This document shows, piece by piece, positions 5,148-6,433 of a stretch of 6,433 bases of DNA (the stretch's first letter is position 1; each line of letters starts with the position of its first letter). A program made the position numbers and the translations under genes. This stretch comes from an uncultured Mycoplasmatota bacterium (GTDB taxonomy: Bacteria > Bacillota_I > Bacilli_A > RF39 > UBA660). The notes under the pieces were generated by a model. That model did no database searches, had not been told where the DNA came from, and worked only from the letters and a program-made list of their open reading frames with translations. The stretch is from positions 1 to 6,433 of the forward strand of contig CAMYRF010000054.1 of assembly GCA_947296775.1 (NCBI GenBank). Direction: 5' to 3'.

Positions 5148-5777
5148 ATGCGTGGTAAATTTTTAATTTTAATTTTTGCTGTTTTTTGTGTTGTACCTTT
5201 AGATTGCATGGCTGAGTGTTCTTATGAAAGGCAAGCTGAACTTTCTAGAATAGCTGCGAATGTACAGACTAGCTATAATTATTCTGTTGTAGAAAAAAGG
5301 CCAGAGTTTACTGTAAACATAAACAATATAACGAATGATGTATATGTAAAAGAACGTGAGACTGATAGTATAATAACCAAAGAAATTAATGACTTTGATA
5401 TCGATGTTTCTGGAAAAACAATGATATATGATATATATTCAAATGATGGGAACTGCAAAGATAAACTTTTATTAACAAAATATGTTACTTTACCAAACTA
5501 TAATGCTTTTAGTGCGATAAATGATTGTACAATTTATCCAGAGTTTAAGTATTGTAAAATGTGGATGAATACAGAAAATATTACTCAGGAAGTCTTTGAT
5601 TCGGAATTAGAAAAATATAAAGCATCTGATGCAATGGTAATAGACGATGATGGTGGAACAAATGGAAATATTATAATAGAATTTTTTGCTCAAAACAAAA
5701 AATGGATTATGATAATAACTGCATCTATAATTTTAATAATGTTACTACTTTTTGTTAAGAGGAGGATGAAAAAATGA
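5148..5777 (+). CDS. Exported membrane-anchored protein with four cysteines, unknown function
   Basis: A 209-residue protein. The N-terminus is a signal peptide (basic start, hydrophobic core about 5-18, likely cut after CMA at 20-22). An outside domain (23-183) has cysteines at 24, 103, 127 and 136, enough for two disulfides. A single C-terminal membrane helix (about 186-203) ends in the basic tail KRRMKK, so the domain would be displayed outside the cell with a short cytoplasmic tail. C20 is in the signal region but its context (PLDC) is not a lipobox. The stretch before the helix is acidic and flexible (IDDDGGTNGN, 165-174). The start at 5148 has AGTAGG and GGGGAG before it; an open frame from GTG at 5112 has no ribosome binding site and delays the signal peptide. 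The stop overlaps the next gene as ATGA. From memory it resembles uncharacterised surface proteins of uncultured Bacilli; no function can be given. Confidence 0.78.
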   Translation: MRGKFLILIFAVFCVVPLDCMAECSYERQAELSRIAANVQTSYNYSVVEKRPEFTVNINNITNDVYVKERETDSIITKEINDFDIDVSGKTMIYDIYSNDGNCKDKLLLTKYVTLPNYNAFSAINDCTIYPEFKYCKMWMNTENITQEVFDSELEKYKASDAMVIDDDGGTNGNIIIEFFAQNKKWIMIITASIILIMLLLFVKRRMKK

Positions 5778-6364
5778 AAAAACAACTGATAGCAATTTTG
5801 ACGGTCCTTGCTATTTTGACTTGCTTTATAGGGAAAGTTGACGCATTAGATAAAAATGAATCAATTACTGATGGTGGCGATGGTGATGGCGATGGATTTG
5901 GTGGTGAAAATGTAAAAACTTGTGGGCTATATAATGGTAGTCAAAGTACGGGTTATCTTGGTATCAAATTAACAGTAGAATGGCGCTATTATACCACTAA
6001 AAAAGAACCAAAAATAAAGCAAATTGGGAAGACAGTGTATGTGCCTCGTAAAGGAACTTCGATGAGTGTTGGAAATGAAGAGAATGCTAAGGTTTATGCT
6101 CCTACTAGCACTACAGAAAAATGGTTTGGATCCAATGCGGTAGATTATGATGCGATGGACCAATATTTTATAGGTGATAAAAAGTCTGGAAAAAACCTTA
6201 AATCATGGCTTAAGATTATAGTGGGCGATAATTATGAAAAGGAATTACAGGAATATGCTGAAAAATCATGTAAATTAGATCACCATAACGCTGACAATTG
6301 TAAAGGTAAAGACGGACTGAGGCTTGTGGTAGAAAATGTTGTATTTACAAAAGGGGCATGTTGA
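5774..6364 (+). CDS. Secreted cysteine-containing protein, unknown function
   Basis: A 196-residue protein starting with a signal peptide (KK, hydrophobic core 5-19, likely cut after VDA at 22-24). A flexible Gly/Asp linker GGDGDGDGFGG (34-44) is followed by a domain rich in beta-prone segments and aromatic residues, with cysteines at 50, 166, 176 and 196; the last is the C-terminal residue. No membrane helix, LPXTG motif or lipobox (C17 is inside the hydrophobic core) is seen, so it appears to be released or held by its partner. The ATG overlaps the upstream stop (ATGA) and GGAGG (5761-5765) lies 8 bases before it, so translation is coupled and the two proteins probably act together. The stop TGA is followed at once by TAG, after which the same frame stays open to the window end, so the protein may be the front part of a broken longer one. 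I do not recognise the family. Confidence 0.72.
   Translation: MKKQLIAILTVLAILTCFIGKVDALDKNESITDGGDGDGDGFGGENVKTCGLYNGSQSTGYLGIKLTVEWRYYTTKKEPKIKQIGKTVYVPRKGTSMSVGNEENAKVYAPTSTTEKWFGSNAVDYDAMDQYFIGDKKSGKNLKSWLKIIVGDNYEKELQEYAEKSCKLDHHNADNCKGKDGLRLVVENVVFTKGAC
5870..5896 (+). repeat. Short GAT-GGN repeat encoding an Asp-Gly linker
   Basis: Nine codons here are all GAT or GGN, arranged as near-repeats of GATGGT and GATGGC. They encode the linker at residues 33-41 of the secreted protein, directly after the signal peptide. Such a low-complexity tract can change length by slippage in units of three or six bases without shifting frame. Confidence 0.6.
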
Positions 6365-6433
6365 TAGGGTCGTAATTTCTTTGCTGTTACATCTAGTAAG
6401 TATTCATCTTCAAGATATAATTATAGTAAAAAA
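6365..6433. other. Unassigned right end of the window
   Basis: Sixty-nine bases follow the last gene. There is no terminator hairpin and no start codon with a ribosome binding site, apart from an ATG at 6358 that would give only five codons. The frame of the upstream gene is open for 22 codons after its TGA-TAG double stop and would encode a Ser/Tyr-rich stretch. This could be chance or the rest of an interrupted gene. Confidence 0.4.

Noticed and set aside
5003..5209. Minus-strand open frame of 68 codons
   Set aside because: It covers the operator sites, both divergent promoters and the start of the exported protein gene, with a low-complexity product and no supporting signal.
5148..5213. 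Lipoprotein signal in the first exported protein
   Set aside because: Cysteines 14, 20 and 24 lack a proper L-[AS]-[GA]-C context, and the protein has a C-terminal membrane anchor instead.
4789..5777. Toxin-antitoxin module made of the XRE protein and its neighbour
   Set aside because: The neighbour is a signal-peptide-bearing exported protein on the opposite strand, not a small cytosolic toxin, and the genes are not in the same operon.
5870..5920. EF-hand or dockerin-like calcium loop in the Asp-Gly tract
   Set aside because: The D-x-D-x-D-G start is present (D36, D38, D40, G41), but position 12 is V47 instead of the needed acidic residue and no helix context follows.
1..6433. CRISPR arrays, tRNA genes, insertion sequences or attachment sites
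   Set aside because: No regularly spaced direct repeats, tRNA cloverleaf consensus, transposase motifs or terminal inverted repeats were found on either strand.

Overview
The window is AT-rich (roughly 30% G+C by eye) and reads as a low-G+C member of the Bacillota, class Bacilli in the broad sense. The evidence is a B-type RNase P RNA, a GpsB/DivIVA family protein encoded directly in front of it, a RodZ-PgsA gene pair, and strong AGGAGG-type ribosome binding sites with TTGACA/TATAAT-type promoters. Tryptophan is written TGG and TGA acts as a stop, so this is code 11 and not the Mycoplasma code 4. An uncultured gut lineage of the RF39/Erysipelotrichales kind would fit, but that is an impression from protein style, not a demonstrated assignment.

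Layout. (1) Positions 1-1866, minus strand: a two-gene lipid operon with its own promoter. A PlsC-type acyltransferase comes first, then an AMP-forming acyl-CoA synthetase whose C-terminus lies beyond the left edge. (2) Positions 1955-2836, plus strand: a solitary cytosolic protein with an HExxH zinc-protease signature. (3) Positions 2888-4724, plus strand: a strong promoter followed by gpsB, the RNase P RNA gene rnpB, a short rodZ-like gene and pgsA, closed by an intrinsic terminator at the pgsA stop codon. These genes serve cell division and wall growth, tRNA maturation, cell shape and phosphatidylglycerol synthesis. The gpsB stop codon lies inside the first helix of the RNase P RNA. (4) Positions 4755-5110: a convergent terminator, a 62-residue XRE-type regulator on the minus strand, and a control region with three related operator-like sites placed on both divergent promoters. 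(5) Positions 5148-6364, plus strand: two translationally coupled genes for exported cysteine-containing proteins of unknown function, one membrane-anchored and one apparently released. The last 69 bases have no assignable gene.

Regions 1 to 3 are mainly housekeeping. The part most likely to be undescribed is the right end (4789-6364): a tiny autoregulated repressor facing a two-gene surface or secreted protein operon, with operators that appear to control both directions. The sequence shows the architecture clearly but does not reveal what the exported proteins do.
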